DNA from: Anaerobacillus sp.
GTDB lineage: Bacteria > Bacillota > Bacilli > Bacillales_H > Anaerobacillaceae
DNA length: 5,689 bases
Assembly (NCBI GenBank): GCA_007120055.1
Contig: SKOL01000724.1
Span: 1 to 5,689 of the forward strand
Direction: 5' to 3'
Positions 1-5,426 of this stretch are shown piece after piece. The stretch's first letter is position 1. Every line of letters begins with the position of its first letter. Below the pieces are notes generated by a model. That model ran no database searches. It was not told the origin of the DNA and worked only from the letters and a program-made list of their open reading frames with translations. Both the position numbers and the translations under genes were made by a program.

Positions 1-865
1 ACCACATATAACCGAAATCGAATACGCTATTTCCGGGTACAGGCATTTGAACAGAAGTACTTTCACTGATCCAACTTTCCGGTATTAACTGTTCTCCATC
101 CCAGCGACCATTTTGTAAGTATAGTTGGCCAAATCTAGCCATATCACGAGCGGACATTCGAAACAAATAAGACGGATGAATGGTTTTACGTGGTTCGTAT
201 TTATATTCTGTTTGTTCTAGCGAGAATTGTTCCATCCCTAATGGCTGGGCAATTTCCTTATCAAACACTTCAAAAAGATCTTGCTCTGTTTTTTTATTAA
301 AGATCGTCCCTAAAACGTTAAAATCCCAATTGTTATAATAAAAAAAAGTCCCTGGTGCAAAGTTGCCCCTAAGCGGTCGTGCCCTTCGCATTCGCCACGA
401 CTCTTCTCCAGACTCTAAAAATACACCTGAGCTTGATGTTAGCAAATCAGCAACTGTTGCTTGTTGTTCTACTTCATTTAACGGCTTTAGTTCATTAATT
501 TCCAGATCAGCTAACGTTTCATTTAAGTCTAGCTCACCTTTTTCATGATAAATTCCATACAAGCTACTTAGAAAACTTTTTCGTACTGAGTGAGCGTTTG
601 TATTTTTGGCAACATCTCCCCACTCAAAAAGAATCTTACCGTCGTAAATAGCAACGACTGCTGTGGAATCTAACGAATCATAGTAAGCTTTAGCTCTATT
701 TAATTTTTGCTCTGACCAACCAGCAACTTCTAAGCTATCATGGTATTCCCATGTTGTTTCTTCTAGATCATAAAACGATGTTATAGATTCGGAGTTCATC
801 AATGTGACGATTACCGTTCCTACAAACAATAGGAGGAGCGATCCTTTCAGTACTATTTTTTTCAA
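1..865 (-). CDS. Serine hydrolase, beta-lactamase/PBP-fold family (C-terminus cut by window edge)
   Basis: The visible 288 residues form a beta-lactamase-related serine hydrolase (class C beta-lactamase/esterase/DD-peptidase superfamily). Seen: an N-terminal hydrophobic segment at residues 4-23 after KK, suggesting a signal anchor with the enzyme outside the membrane; the nucleophile motif S-V-R-K at residues 93-96; the YxN motif as Y177-N-N179; and the family-typical stretches LLTSSSGV (141-148), FAPGTFFYYNNW and LGMEQF. The third motif (H/K-x-G), expected further on, lies beyond position 1. A TTG start at 865 is chosen because AAGGTG sits 8 nt upstream; an in-frame GTG at 874 overlaps that ribosome binding site and is less likely, and a TAA at 887-889 blocks any longer start. 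The substrate cannot be told from sequence. It reads away from the CBASS operon and is probably not linked to it. No frameshift or stop was seen. Confidence 0.88.
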   Translation of the reverse strand, partial: MKKIVLKGSLLLLFVGTVIVTLMNSESITSFYDLEETTWEYHDSLEVAGWSEQKLNRAKAYYDSLDSTAVVAIYDGKILFEWGDVAKNTNAHSVRKSFLSSLYGIYHEKGELDLNETLADLEINELKPLNEVEQQATVADLLTSSSGVFLESGEESWRMRRARPLRGNFAPGTFFYYNNWDFNVLGTIFNKKTEQDLFEVFDKEIAQPLGMEQFSLEQTEYKYEPRKTIHPSYLFRMSARDMARFGQLYLQNGRWDGEQLIPESWISESTSVQMPVPGNSVFDFGYMW

Positions 866-917
866 ACAAAACACACCTTTATTGCCTTAAAAGTTTTTTC
901 CGTTATCATTATTTTTA

Positions 918-946
918 AGCATATATATCATCTACCACAAAATCAA
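918..946 (-). promoter_or_regulatory. Possible sigma-A promoter of the serine hydrolase
   Basis: On the minus strand TTGATT (941-946) lies 17 nt before TATGCT (918-923), each matching four of six consensus bases, about 50 nt upstream of the TTG start. The region is very AT-rich, so other hexamer pairs fit nearly as well; this is a tentative choice. Confidence 0.35.
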
Positions 947-972
947 GTTCACAAAACTAGGAAATATGCAAA

Positions 973-996
973 AAGCGAGCCACAGCGGGCTCGCTT
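973..996. terminator. Hairpin, possible bidirectional terminator
   Basis: AAGCGAGCC (973-981) and GGCTCGCTT (988-996) form a perfect 9-bp GC-rich stem with a 6-nt loop. Read on the minus strand the stem runs into TTTTTGC; on the plus strand it is followed by CTTTG. The U-tract is short either way. No gene obviously ends here, so it may shield the serine hydrolase from read-through from the right. Confidence 0.5.
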
Positions 997-1006
997 CTTT
1001 GAAGGG

Positions 1007-1035
1007 TGTTCCATAAGTGTCTGACACTTGGGACA
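1007..1035. repeat. REP-like quasi-palindrome
   Basis: The arms TGTTCC + AAGTGTC and GACACTT + GGGACA pair around a single T, with a 2-nt AT bulge and one G-U pair. The inner 15 bases AAGTGTCTGACACTT are a perfect inverted repeat. From memory, GTGTCnGACAC-type intergenic palindromes are common in Bacillus genomes and resemble short repetitive extragenic elements. That assignment is inferred, because only one full copy is in the window. Confidence 0.45.
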
Positions 1036-1224
1036 GCCCCCAACTTTATTATTAACCGATAGACCCTTCCATTTCGAACTTGATTAATTTAGATTATCCA
1101 AGTTACTGAAATGGTTTCAAACAGATTGGCGTATCAGCGTTCTGCCAATTTTGCTATTCAAAGTATATTCTATTATATCAAACAGTATCGGCATTTTATC
1201 GGCACGATGAAATGGACATTGAAG

Positions 1225-1257
1225 TGAGGAGAATACAGACCCCTCTTCTCATTTTTT
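1225..1257 (+). terminator. Weak plus-strand terminator-like hairpin
   Basis: TGAGGAG (1225-1231) can pair with CTTCTCA (1245-1251) with one G-U pair and a 13-nt loop, followed by six T residues (1252-1257). No plus-strand gene was found upstream, so it may be a relic or chance. Confidence 0.3.
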
Positions 1258-1475
1258 AATACAGCAGATCAAATTAAAACATTTAACATACCCTTTAGTT
1301 GAGTCACTGTTCTTTATAAGCATAGGTAACTATTTAGGTACCTTTTAATAATAAAAAAGGACCAAATATTTATTATATACGCAATGATTCAAAATTTTTA
1401 TTTGAAAAGCCCACCTTATTATCGTCAAAATGGTCATAACTGCCAATTAAAGAATGGATATTTGCCTAGTCAGTT

Positions 1476-1539
1476 TTAAACTAGTTTAGCTTTAAACTGG
1501 TTCAGACTTAAACTAGTTTAGTTTTAAACTGGTTTTTAA
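1476..1539. repeat. Four-unit 16-bp tandem palindrome array
   Basis: The 9-mer TTAAACT[A/G]G begins at 1476, 1492, 1508 and 1524, an exact 16-bp period. Units alternate CTAG, CTGG, CTAG, CTGG, giving a 32-bp super-period; comparing 1474-1505 with 1506-1537 by eye gives 26 of 32 identical. Units 1 and 3 contain the perfect palindrome AAACTAGTTT; units 2 and 4 contain the near-palindrome AAACTGGTT[C/T]. The array directly abuts the U-tract of the CBASS terminator. It could be an operator array for a dimeric DNA-binding protein, a recombination substrate, or a simple expansion. No such protein is identifiable here. Confidence 0.85.
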
Positions 1540-1586
1540 AAAATACCCTCTTCCTATCTGTACGAATCAAGGTAGGAAGCTGGTAT
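1538..1586 (-). terminator. Rho-independent terminator of the CBASS operon
   Basis: Read on the minus strand, ATACC and GGTAT form an outer 5-bp stem, then a 2x2 internal loop, then CTTCCTA paired with TAGGAAG, extended inward by two more pairs. The hairpin is followed at once by six U (1543-1538). It lies about 95 nt past the CD-NTase stop codon, with no gene between, and is well placed to end the operon transcript. Confidence 0.75.
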
Positions 1587-1601
1587 GCTTTTATATTGCA
1601 C

Positions 1602-1615
1602 AGTATTGTTGTACT
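1602..1615 (+). repeat. Short partial copy of the AGTATyrTTGTACT repeat
   Basis: AGTATTGTTGTACT here matches the first 14 bases (from AGTAT) of the 22-bp repeats at 4477 and 4937, same orientation, with one or two differences. With those copies it brackets the CBASS operon. At this length chance similarity is possible. Confidence 0.3.
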
Positions 1616-1679
1616 ACCATGAAAATTAACGTCTTTAGTATCGATACAAAAGCGATATCCGAAAACATAATATTACATA

Positions 1680-3032
1680 CTAAACGATATGCACTTCTAC
1701 TTCTCGTTTGATAAGTGTCAAATTGTTTCTCTTCACAGAGACAATCATCTTGTGAGTACCTCGATACTTTGAAGTTTCCGAATGGACAAGTGATTCAGTT
1801 TCTGTAACATGTTCAATGTCTTCCACTTCATGAGCTTCATCCCCGTCATTGATTACTCTCCACTCCATCACATAAGGCTTTGGAATGTTATGGGCAGCTT
1901 CAAAGACAATACTGTAATGCTTGGGAACCAGACGTGTTCCTCTTCTCGTTTTTAAGTTTCGTATCTTTTCTGTTACGTTCAAATCAAAGATTTCATAACT
2001 CACTGATAAATTGTATCGCTCCCCATAGTAACCAGTTACGTAGTGACGAGCTGCTGTTTCGCTCTTTTGCACCTCTTCTGCTTTCCAATAATCATGATTA
2101 AAGAACTTCTTCCAGATTTTCTTAGCTTTTTCCTCATCACAATCCTCTTTAAACAATCCATCTAACTTAGGAATATACTCCTGCAACCTTTCTTTTAGCC
2201 TTCTCGTTTTACTTTGTTGCTTAGCTCCTGAATTGAGCAATATGCTATCATCCGAGGGATTATAGACATCCAAGGAGTCTTCTAATCTATCCTTAATGTT
2301 TACTAAACTATTATAAAAAGCGACATCATCCCTGTTTTTGTCCGGTGAATAACACTCTACCAGTAACGTTGATAGTATCAGGCCACCAGGGAGACTCCAG
2401 TTATTGTTTCGCTTACTAAACATCTTTAATAACCTTGTAAGTCGTCGCAGCTGGTTTTTCTTCACTGTTACATCTTCATCTTCCACTGATGGACTATCAT
2501 CTTTTACAGCCCCTAGATACCATTCTTTGATAGCCTTAGGAACTCTACTCGTCCATTGACTACCTGCATGTTCGTACTTGTAGGTATCGTCATCCTCATT
2601 TTCTTTATATCTTCTATATACAGCGAAGTCTACGTGGTATCCATCTTTATACCATACCGTAACCGCGTTCGTTCGAGCTTCTGGGTCCTTTCTAAAATTT
2701 GAGCTTCTTTTCTTTAATGCATCACATACTAATTTCCTAGCATCCAAAGGACTTGACGGGATATTGTCCTTGTCAAATATGACAGCAATATCGATATCGT
2801 ATTCACCTTCATCGTTTTGAGTAACAGTACTCATTGCCACGCTTCCTTGAGTGTGACTATCAACTAGGTAATAACTCTTTTCCCTTTCGTCATTAATGTC
2901 CCCTAAACCATTCTCTAACCTTTTTACATTCTTCCTCTTTAATTCAAACAGTTCATCCCTTGCTTCCTTTGTTATCCGAACCTCTTTTTCGTGAAAATCA
3001 TAAAATTTATCGTGCATGTTGCACATAGCCAT
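1680..3032 (-). CDS. CBASS CD-NTase (cGAS/DncV-like nucleotidyltransferase) with C-terminal AGS-C domain
   Basis: This 450-residue protein is a cGAS/DncV-like nucleotidyltransferase, the enzyme that makes the cyclic oligonucleotide alarm signal in CBASS. Seen: the motif G63-S64 in HTQGSVAMST, the metal-binding pair D79-x-D81 in EYDIDIAVIF, and a third acidic residue D135 in YHVDFAVYR, so the catalytic set appears complete. A helical region follows (about 190-320). The C-terminus (about 325-450) has the hallmarks of the AGS-C domain associated with SMODS-type nucleotidyltransferases: FEAAHNIPKPYVMEWRVINDG, then KYRGTH and a closing beta strand. It is the second gene of the operon, 15 nt after the effector. 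The ATG at 3032 is chosen because GGAGG ends 9 nt upstream. Clade and nucleotide product cannot be assigned from sequence. The family call is firm. Confidence 0.93.
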   Translation of the reverse strand: MAMCNMHDKFYDFHEKEVRITKEARDELFELKRKNVKRLENGLGDINDEREKSYYLVDSHTQGSVAMSTVTQNDEGEYDIDIAVIFDKDNIPSSPLDARKLVCDALKKRSSNFRKDPEARTNAVTVWYKDGYHVDFAVYRRYKENEDDDTYKYEHAGSQWTSRVPKAIKEWYLGAVKDDSPSVEDEDVTVKKNQLRRLTRLLKMFSKRNNNWSLPGGLILSTLLVECYSPDKNRDDVAFYNSLVNIKDRLEDSLDVYNPSDDSILLNSGAKQQSKTRRLKERLQEYIPKLDGLFKEDCDEEKAKKIWKKFFNHDYWKAEEVQKSETAARHYVTGYYGERYNLSVSYEIFDLNVTEKIRNLKTRRGTRLVPKHYSIVFEAAHNIPKPYVMEWRVINDGDEAHEVEDIEHVTETESLVHSETSKYRGTHKMIVSVKRNNLTLIKREVEVHIV

Positions 3033-3040
3033 CGCATTAT

Positions 3041-3046
3041 TCCTCC
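3041..3046 (-). promoter_or_regulatory. Shine-Dalgarno of the CD-NTase, with an out-of-frame ATG decoy
   Basis: GGAGGA just before the effector stop (TAA 3048-3050) is a strong ribosome binding site. An out-of-frame ATG at 3035-3037 lies only 4 nt after GGAGG; the true ATG at 3030-3032 has 9 nt spacing. A further in-frame ATG at 3026 is too far from the site. The reading frame from the decoy is a short shadow ending near 2972. Confidence 0.7.
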
Positions 3047-3047
3047 A

Positions 3048-4142
3048 TTAATTTTTCTCTGCATGAAATTGAACGACACCACTATTCCCTTCGCTTTCTT
3101 TATGCATGAGCAATCTCCAAGGATACACACCTCTGTCGTAGTCATAAACCCATGTATCAGCATTATTTTTTGTAGATATGCAACTACCTAAAGTAAATAC
3201 TAAAGAAGGTTGAGCGGAAATGAATATGTGCATCTTTTTCAAGTTCGGATATTTTTCATGTATGGTATCAATTAACTCTTGAAATTGATTCTTATACGTT
3301 GATAATTGCAGCTCCGAAACAATAGCATCTCGTTTTCTTTCTTTTAGATGCAAATGATACTTATCGCAGATGTCTAAATCCCAGCCTCTAAACTGTTCAT
3401 TTTTTATATTGAAGGTAAGAGATACTGTAATGACTACTTCTTCTTTGAGTTCATTTGGGAAAGCTGTAGGAATTTCTCCCTTCAATAAGAGTTCAGGATA
3501 GGTGAATCCAAATGGATTTAATCTTTTCCACGCCCCAACATGTCTACGCCATTCAAAGAAACGGATGTATTTCTTGTCTGACAATTGCACCCCTAGTAAA
3601 AAGACCAATGGGATGTGAGCAATGCCTTCGTAAGCCTTAATCTTTTTATTGTAAACTTCACTATACTTATCGAATTGCTTTTTTGTCCCATATTGTTTTT
3701 GGATTGCTGCTAATACGTTCTCTTTAGATATCTCCTTCATTTCTTCTATTTGATTCAAATAGATAGATTGAGAATCCAGATATTCTTTGCTGTGATCGGC
3801 TACGTACAGGGAAGAATGCTTAAGGATGATGAGTTCTGTATTCTGTGCCTCTTTAGCATGTTTCCATGATAGATAGATTGAAAAGACTACCAAAGCAAAT
3901 CCAGCCATCTCTAGCCACATACTTGAGCTAGGGAATAAGGGCAACCCCATATCAGAAACGCTTCTATCGTTATATATTCCTATAAAATAATTAATGAGAA
4001 GCGTTTTAAAATCAGTTAATAAGAAAATACCAAGAGCCAGAGGGACTGTCCGCTGTTTTCTTTTTCTGTAGTAGCTAAACCAATGCTTAGCTACCGGAAT
4101 GACTTCGTATACCCATATCTTTGTCAAATCTTCTTTTCTCAT
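3048..4142 (-). CDS. cap14: CBASS effector, two transmembrane helices plus SAVED domain (Cap14-like)
   Basis: This 364-residue protein is the likely killing component of CBASS. Seen: a basic N-terminus (KRKQR at 27-31), hydrophobic helices at about 33-57 and 75-93, a charged linker with coiled-coil character (about 94-165), then a SAVED domain to the C-terminus. SAVED features include IPLVFLLGVQLSDKK (177-191), the conserved HIFISAQPSLVFTLG (305-319) and the following WVYDYD (331-336). SAVED domains bind CD-NTase-made cyclic oligonucleotides. In the 2TM-SAVED class, ligand binding is thought to make the helices disrupt the cytoplasmic membrane. There is no nuclease, protease or TIR domain. 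The ATG at 4142 has a modest CAGGAC site (4146-4151) and an extended -10 promoter just upstream. Being the operon's first gene, before the cyclase, is notable. The name Cap14 rests on architecture alone. Confidence 0.88.
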   Translation of the reverse strand: MRKEDLTKIWVYEVIPVAKHWFSYYRKRKQRTVPLALGIFLLTDFKTLLINYFIGIYNDRSVSDMGLPLFPSSSMWLEMAGFALVVFSIYLSWKHAKEAQNTELIILKHSSLYVADHSKEYLDSQSIYLNQIEEMKEISKENVLAAIQKQYGTKKQFDKYSEVYNKKIKAYEGIAHIPLVFLLGVQLSDKKYIRFFEWRRHVGAWKRLNPFGFTYPELLLKGEIPTAFPNELKEEVVITVSLTFNIKNEQFRGWDLDICDKYHLHLKERKRDAIVSELQLSTYKNQFQELIDTIHEKYPNLKKMHIFISAQPSLVFTLGSCISTKNNADTWVYDYDRGVYPWRLLMHKESEGNSGVVQFHAEKN

Positions 4143-4174
4143 AGAGTCCTGCTTTCTTTGTATTAGTATGTTTA

Positions 4175-4203
4175 ATCATATCAAATTTTCACTAATTTTG
4201 TAA
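4175..4203 (-). promoter_or_regulatory. Extended -10 promoter of the CBASS operon
   Basis: On the minus strand TATGAT (4175-4180) is preceded directly by TGA, an extended -10 (TGn) arrangement. A weak -35 TTACAA (4198-4203) sits 17 nt upstream. Predicted transcription would start near 4168, about 26 nt before the effector ATG. No clear operator palindrome overlaps it. Confidence 0.6.
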
Positions 4204-4280
4204 TAAATTACATTCAGAAGTGAGATTTTTGTTAAATATTGTTTCTACCTACAGAACGATGTTTGTGTTTACGCAGGGAA

Positions 4281-4304
4281 AAATCCCCTTATTAAAGGGG
4301 ATTT
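4281..4304 (-). terminator. Strong hairpin terminator upstream of the CBASS promoter
   Basis: AAATCCCCTT (4281-4290) and AAGGGGATTT (4295-4304) form a perfect 10-bp stem with a 4-nt loop. On the minus strand the stem runs into TTTTT followed by CCC. It would stop transcription entering the CBASS operon from the right, leaving the operon dependent on the 4175-4203 promoter. Confidence 0.65.
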
Positions 4305-4340
4305 GCTGGTGGAACCATTACTTTCCGAATATTTTCTGAA

Positions 4341-4355
4341 GAATGTCGGACATTC
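4341..4355. repeat. 15-bp perfect inverted repeat around TGTCGGACA
   Basis: GAATGTC and GACATTC flank a single G. The core TGTCnGACA is shared with the inner palindrome at 1015-1029. It lies inside the unrecognised 4269-4523 frame, so its meaning is unclear. Confidence 0.4.
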
Positions 4356-4476
4356 ATTTTCTTCTTCCTCTTCTCCGTTCAAAGAGGACCCCGAGGTTTG
4401 AAGGACTTCGCTATCAGTCAATAAGAAAGGCGTAACTTTATAAGCAACTGCCTCTACTTCGATTAATCTATTGAAA

Positions 4477-4498
4477 GTATCATTGTACTGTGTAGCAA
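4477..4498 (+). repeat. 22-bp direct repeat, copy 1
   Basis: GT followed by ATCATTGTACTGTGTAGCAA here recurs at 4937-4958 with one difference (A to G), 460 bp away in the same orientation. Neighbouring sequence on the left also matches in order (see findings), so the repeat is the best-kept part of a longer diverged duplication. Confidence 0.75.
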
Positions 4499-4667
4499 AA
4501 GATCCTGTTAACCTACCCTGCAATCGAATACTGATTATACTTACTTTTTAAGTAGGCTATATTAACTGAAGTAATAGCATTGAGCCACCTTTTTATGAAT
4601 TTTATTTTTGATGTGAAAATCAATCTTTTATACATGGCCTAAAACAAAAAAGAAGTGCTCTAAATTA

Positions 4668-4877
4668 CTAATCAGATAAAAGGCTCTGTTTTTGTTTATT
4701 AAATTCTTCTTCTGTTAAAATAGCCTCATCTTTTAGCTGAGAAAGTTTTTTGATTTCATCAGCTACATTAGCAGGTTGTGAAGGCTTTTTTGTTTCTTTA
4801 GGGGTGGTTGTAAATGATAAGAATAATGAGCTGTGTTTTTTCAATATGAAGGACTTTGCTGCACAGTATTTAGTCAA
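4668..4877 (-). pseudogene. Orphan SHOCT-domain fragment
   Basis: The last about 31 residues (39-69) are a clear SHOCT (short C-terminal) motif: ADEIKKLSQLKDEAILTEEEFNK..LL, a small helical pair usually found at the C-terminus of larger Bacillus proteins and linked to oligomerisation. Before it lie ILKKHSSLFLSF (11-22) and a Pro/Thr/Lys-rich linker (24-37), resembling the junction in longer SHOCT proteins, but the expected N-terminal domain is missing. The frame is open upstream to a TAA near 4921. The TTG at 4877 has no ribosome binding site, and hairpin 4885-4911 lies just before it. A truncated remnant is most likely; a small expressed SHOCT protein is the alternative. Confidence 0.5.
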
Positions 4878-4884
4878 ATACGAA

Positions 4885-4911
4885 AGACGATCACTTTGAA
4901 AGCAATCGTCT
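4885..4911. terminator. Hairpin, possible weak terminator
   Basis: AGACGAT (4885-4891) and ATCGTCT (4905-4911) form a perfect 7-bp stem; the 13-nt loop can partly pair (CTTT with AAAG). Read on the minus strand it is followed by TTCG, so the U-tract is poor. It overlaps in-frame codons upstream of the SHOCT fragment, further evidence that the fragment's 5' end is not original. Confidence 0.35.
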
Positions 4912-4936
4912 CTCTTGGTTGGTTATTTAATTACCA

Positions 4937-4958
4937 GTATCGTTGTACTGTGTAGCAA
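4937..4958 (+). repeat. 22-bp direct repeat, copy 2
   Basis: Second copy of the repeat at 4477-4498, with G replacing A at its sixth position. It contains short inverted arms CAGTA and TACTG around a 6-nt spacer, loosely like a recombinase core site, but the arms are too short to call one. Confidence 0.75.
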
Positions 4959-4959
4959 T

Positions 4960-5255
4960 CAATGTAAAGTTTATTACTTTTCAAGAATACTACGAATTGC
5001 TTAAGATTGAGTCCTTCAAATACCTTACTTGTGATACGGGTCGCCTTACTTAATGTTAAACCAATAATTTTTATGCCACACTATGGCCCGAGTGCAAAAG
5101 ATCACGTAGCATATTTGACTTACTCCTTGGCACACACATCTTCGCTATATCATTTATTGCTTTCAGTTTCGTCCTTCTTACGATTAAGTCCCTTCCAAAC
5201 TTGATACGAACACTACAACTAGCAAGATTTATTTGTATATTTTTTGAAAAATCGC
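4960..5255. other. Gene-free stretch between the debris and the rho-like gene
   Basis: No frame here has a ribosome binding site and recognisable protein. A plus-strand frame (5007-5204) and a minus-strand frame (5080-4931) are both open but match nothing recognised. An imperfect repeat is visible: GATTGAGTCC-TTC with downstream TGATACG (5005-5037) and GATTAAGTCCCTTC with TGATACG (5182-5208). The stretch is probably decayed DNA upstream of the rho-like promoter. Confidence 0.5.
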
Positions 5256-5284
5256 TTGCAAATAACTATTAATTGTTTTAATAT
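5256..5284 (+). promoter_or_regulatory. Sigma-A-type promoter of the rho-like gene
   Basis: TTGCAA (5256-5261) and TAATAT (5279-5284) are separated by exactly 17 nt; each matches four of six consensus bases. A start near 5291 would give a leader of about 190 nt, beginning just where the C-rich, G-poor stretch starts. Confidence 0.55.
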
Positions 5285-5290
5285 TTAGAT

Positions 5291-5426
5291 AACTTCACGA
5301 CGCTAATTAAAAATCCTTCTTCAAACAACCTTATAGACCTTCTCCTTATTCAAACCTTTCTTTTCCGATCAACTTCTACTACCAATCTCTAATCACAAAA
5401 CTTCACTAACTTTAATCTTTATAATT
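5291..5426 (+). promoter_or_regulatory. C-rich, G-poor untranslated leader, candidate rut (Rho-utilisation) site
   Basis: Counting by eye, 5291-5420 holds about 38 C and 4 G, and 5368-5426 has no G at all; C residues come mostly in regularly scattered TC, CC and AC steps. There is no ATG between 5291 and the rho-like start, so this RNA would be untranslated and unstructured. Such a 'C over G bubble' is the classic signature of a Rho-binding rut site. Since it precedes a rho-family gene, autoregulation by Rho-dependent early termination, as known for rho in other bacteria, is the natural inference. Confidence 0.55.

Larger units (their letters stand above)
866..1679. other. Intergenic region of about 800 bp, no convincing gene
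   Basis: Between the serine hydrolase and the end of the CBASS operon no frame combines a start, a ribosome binding site and recognisable protein sequence. The region holds the possible hydrolase promoter (918-946), a hairpin (973-996), a REP-like quasi-palindrome (1007-1035), a weak plus-strand terminator-like hairpin (1225-1257), the 16-bp palindrome array (1476-1539) and the CBASS terminator (1538-1586). Around 1040-1210 the sequence is less AT-rich than around 1280-1470 and may be decayed coding DNA, but no family was recognised. Confidence 0.7.
4269..4523 (-). pseudogene. Unrecognised 84-codon reading frame, probably gene debris
   Basis: An open frame from TTG at 4523 encodes 84 residues, including ATQYNDT (10-16), an acidic run EEEEENE (51-57) and a C-terminal part that is only the translated terminator hairpin at 4281-4304. 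No ribosome binding site precedes the TTG; in-frame sequence continues a further eight codons upstream to a TAA with no better start. No family was recognised. Part of it (about 4400-4500) is collinear with 4848-4960, where the equivalent frame is broken by stops. That suggests a decayed duplicated segment rather than a working gene. A short expressed protein cannot be excluded. Confidence 0.25.

Noticed and set aside
363..548. Plus-strand 61-codon open frame
   Set aside because: It lies wholly opposite the serine hydrolase gene, whose motifs are clear on the minus strand; no ribosome site.
1053..1089. Minus-strand stretch reading KLIKFEMEGSIG then stop, looking like a protein C-terminus
   Set aside because: An in-frame stop sits just upstream and other frames are also closed; too short to assign to a transposase or any other gene.
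1384..1479. 31-codon plus-strand frame starting MIQNFYLKSPPYY
   Set aside because: The nearest AAGGA is about 20 nt upstream, too far for a ribosome site; no recognisable family, and it runs into the repeat array.
1880..2101. Plus-strand 73-codon open frame
   Set aside because: Antisense to the AGS-C part of the CD-NTase; no family match and no ribosome site.
2972..3191. Two overlapping short frames (minus 3163-2972, plus 2991-3191) at the effector/cyclase junction
   Set aside because: Both are shadows of the two CBASS genes. The minus one includes the decoy ATG but has no protein-like features.
4931..5080. Minus-strand 49-codon open stretch ending LYIDCYTVQRYW
   Set aside because: No start codon with a ribosome site, bounded upstream by TAG, not recognised, and the plus strand is also open here.
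5007..5204. Plus-strand 65-codon frame ahead of the rho-like gene
   Set aside because: No ribosome site, low-complexity Ser/Leu composition, no family match, and it ends before the rho-like promoter.
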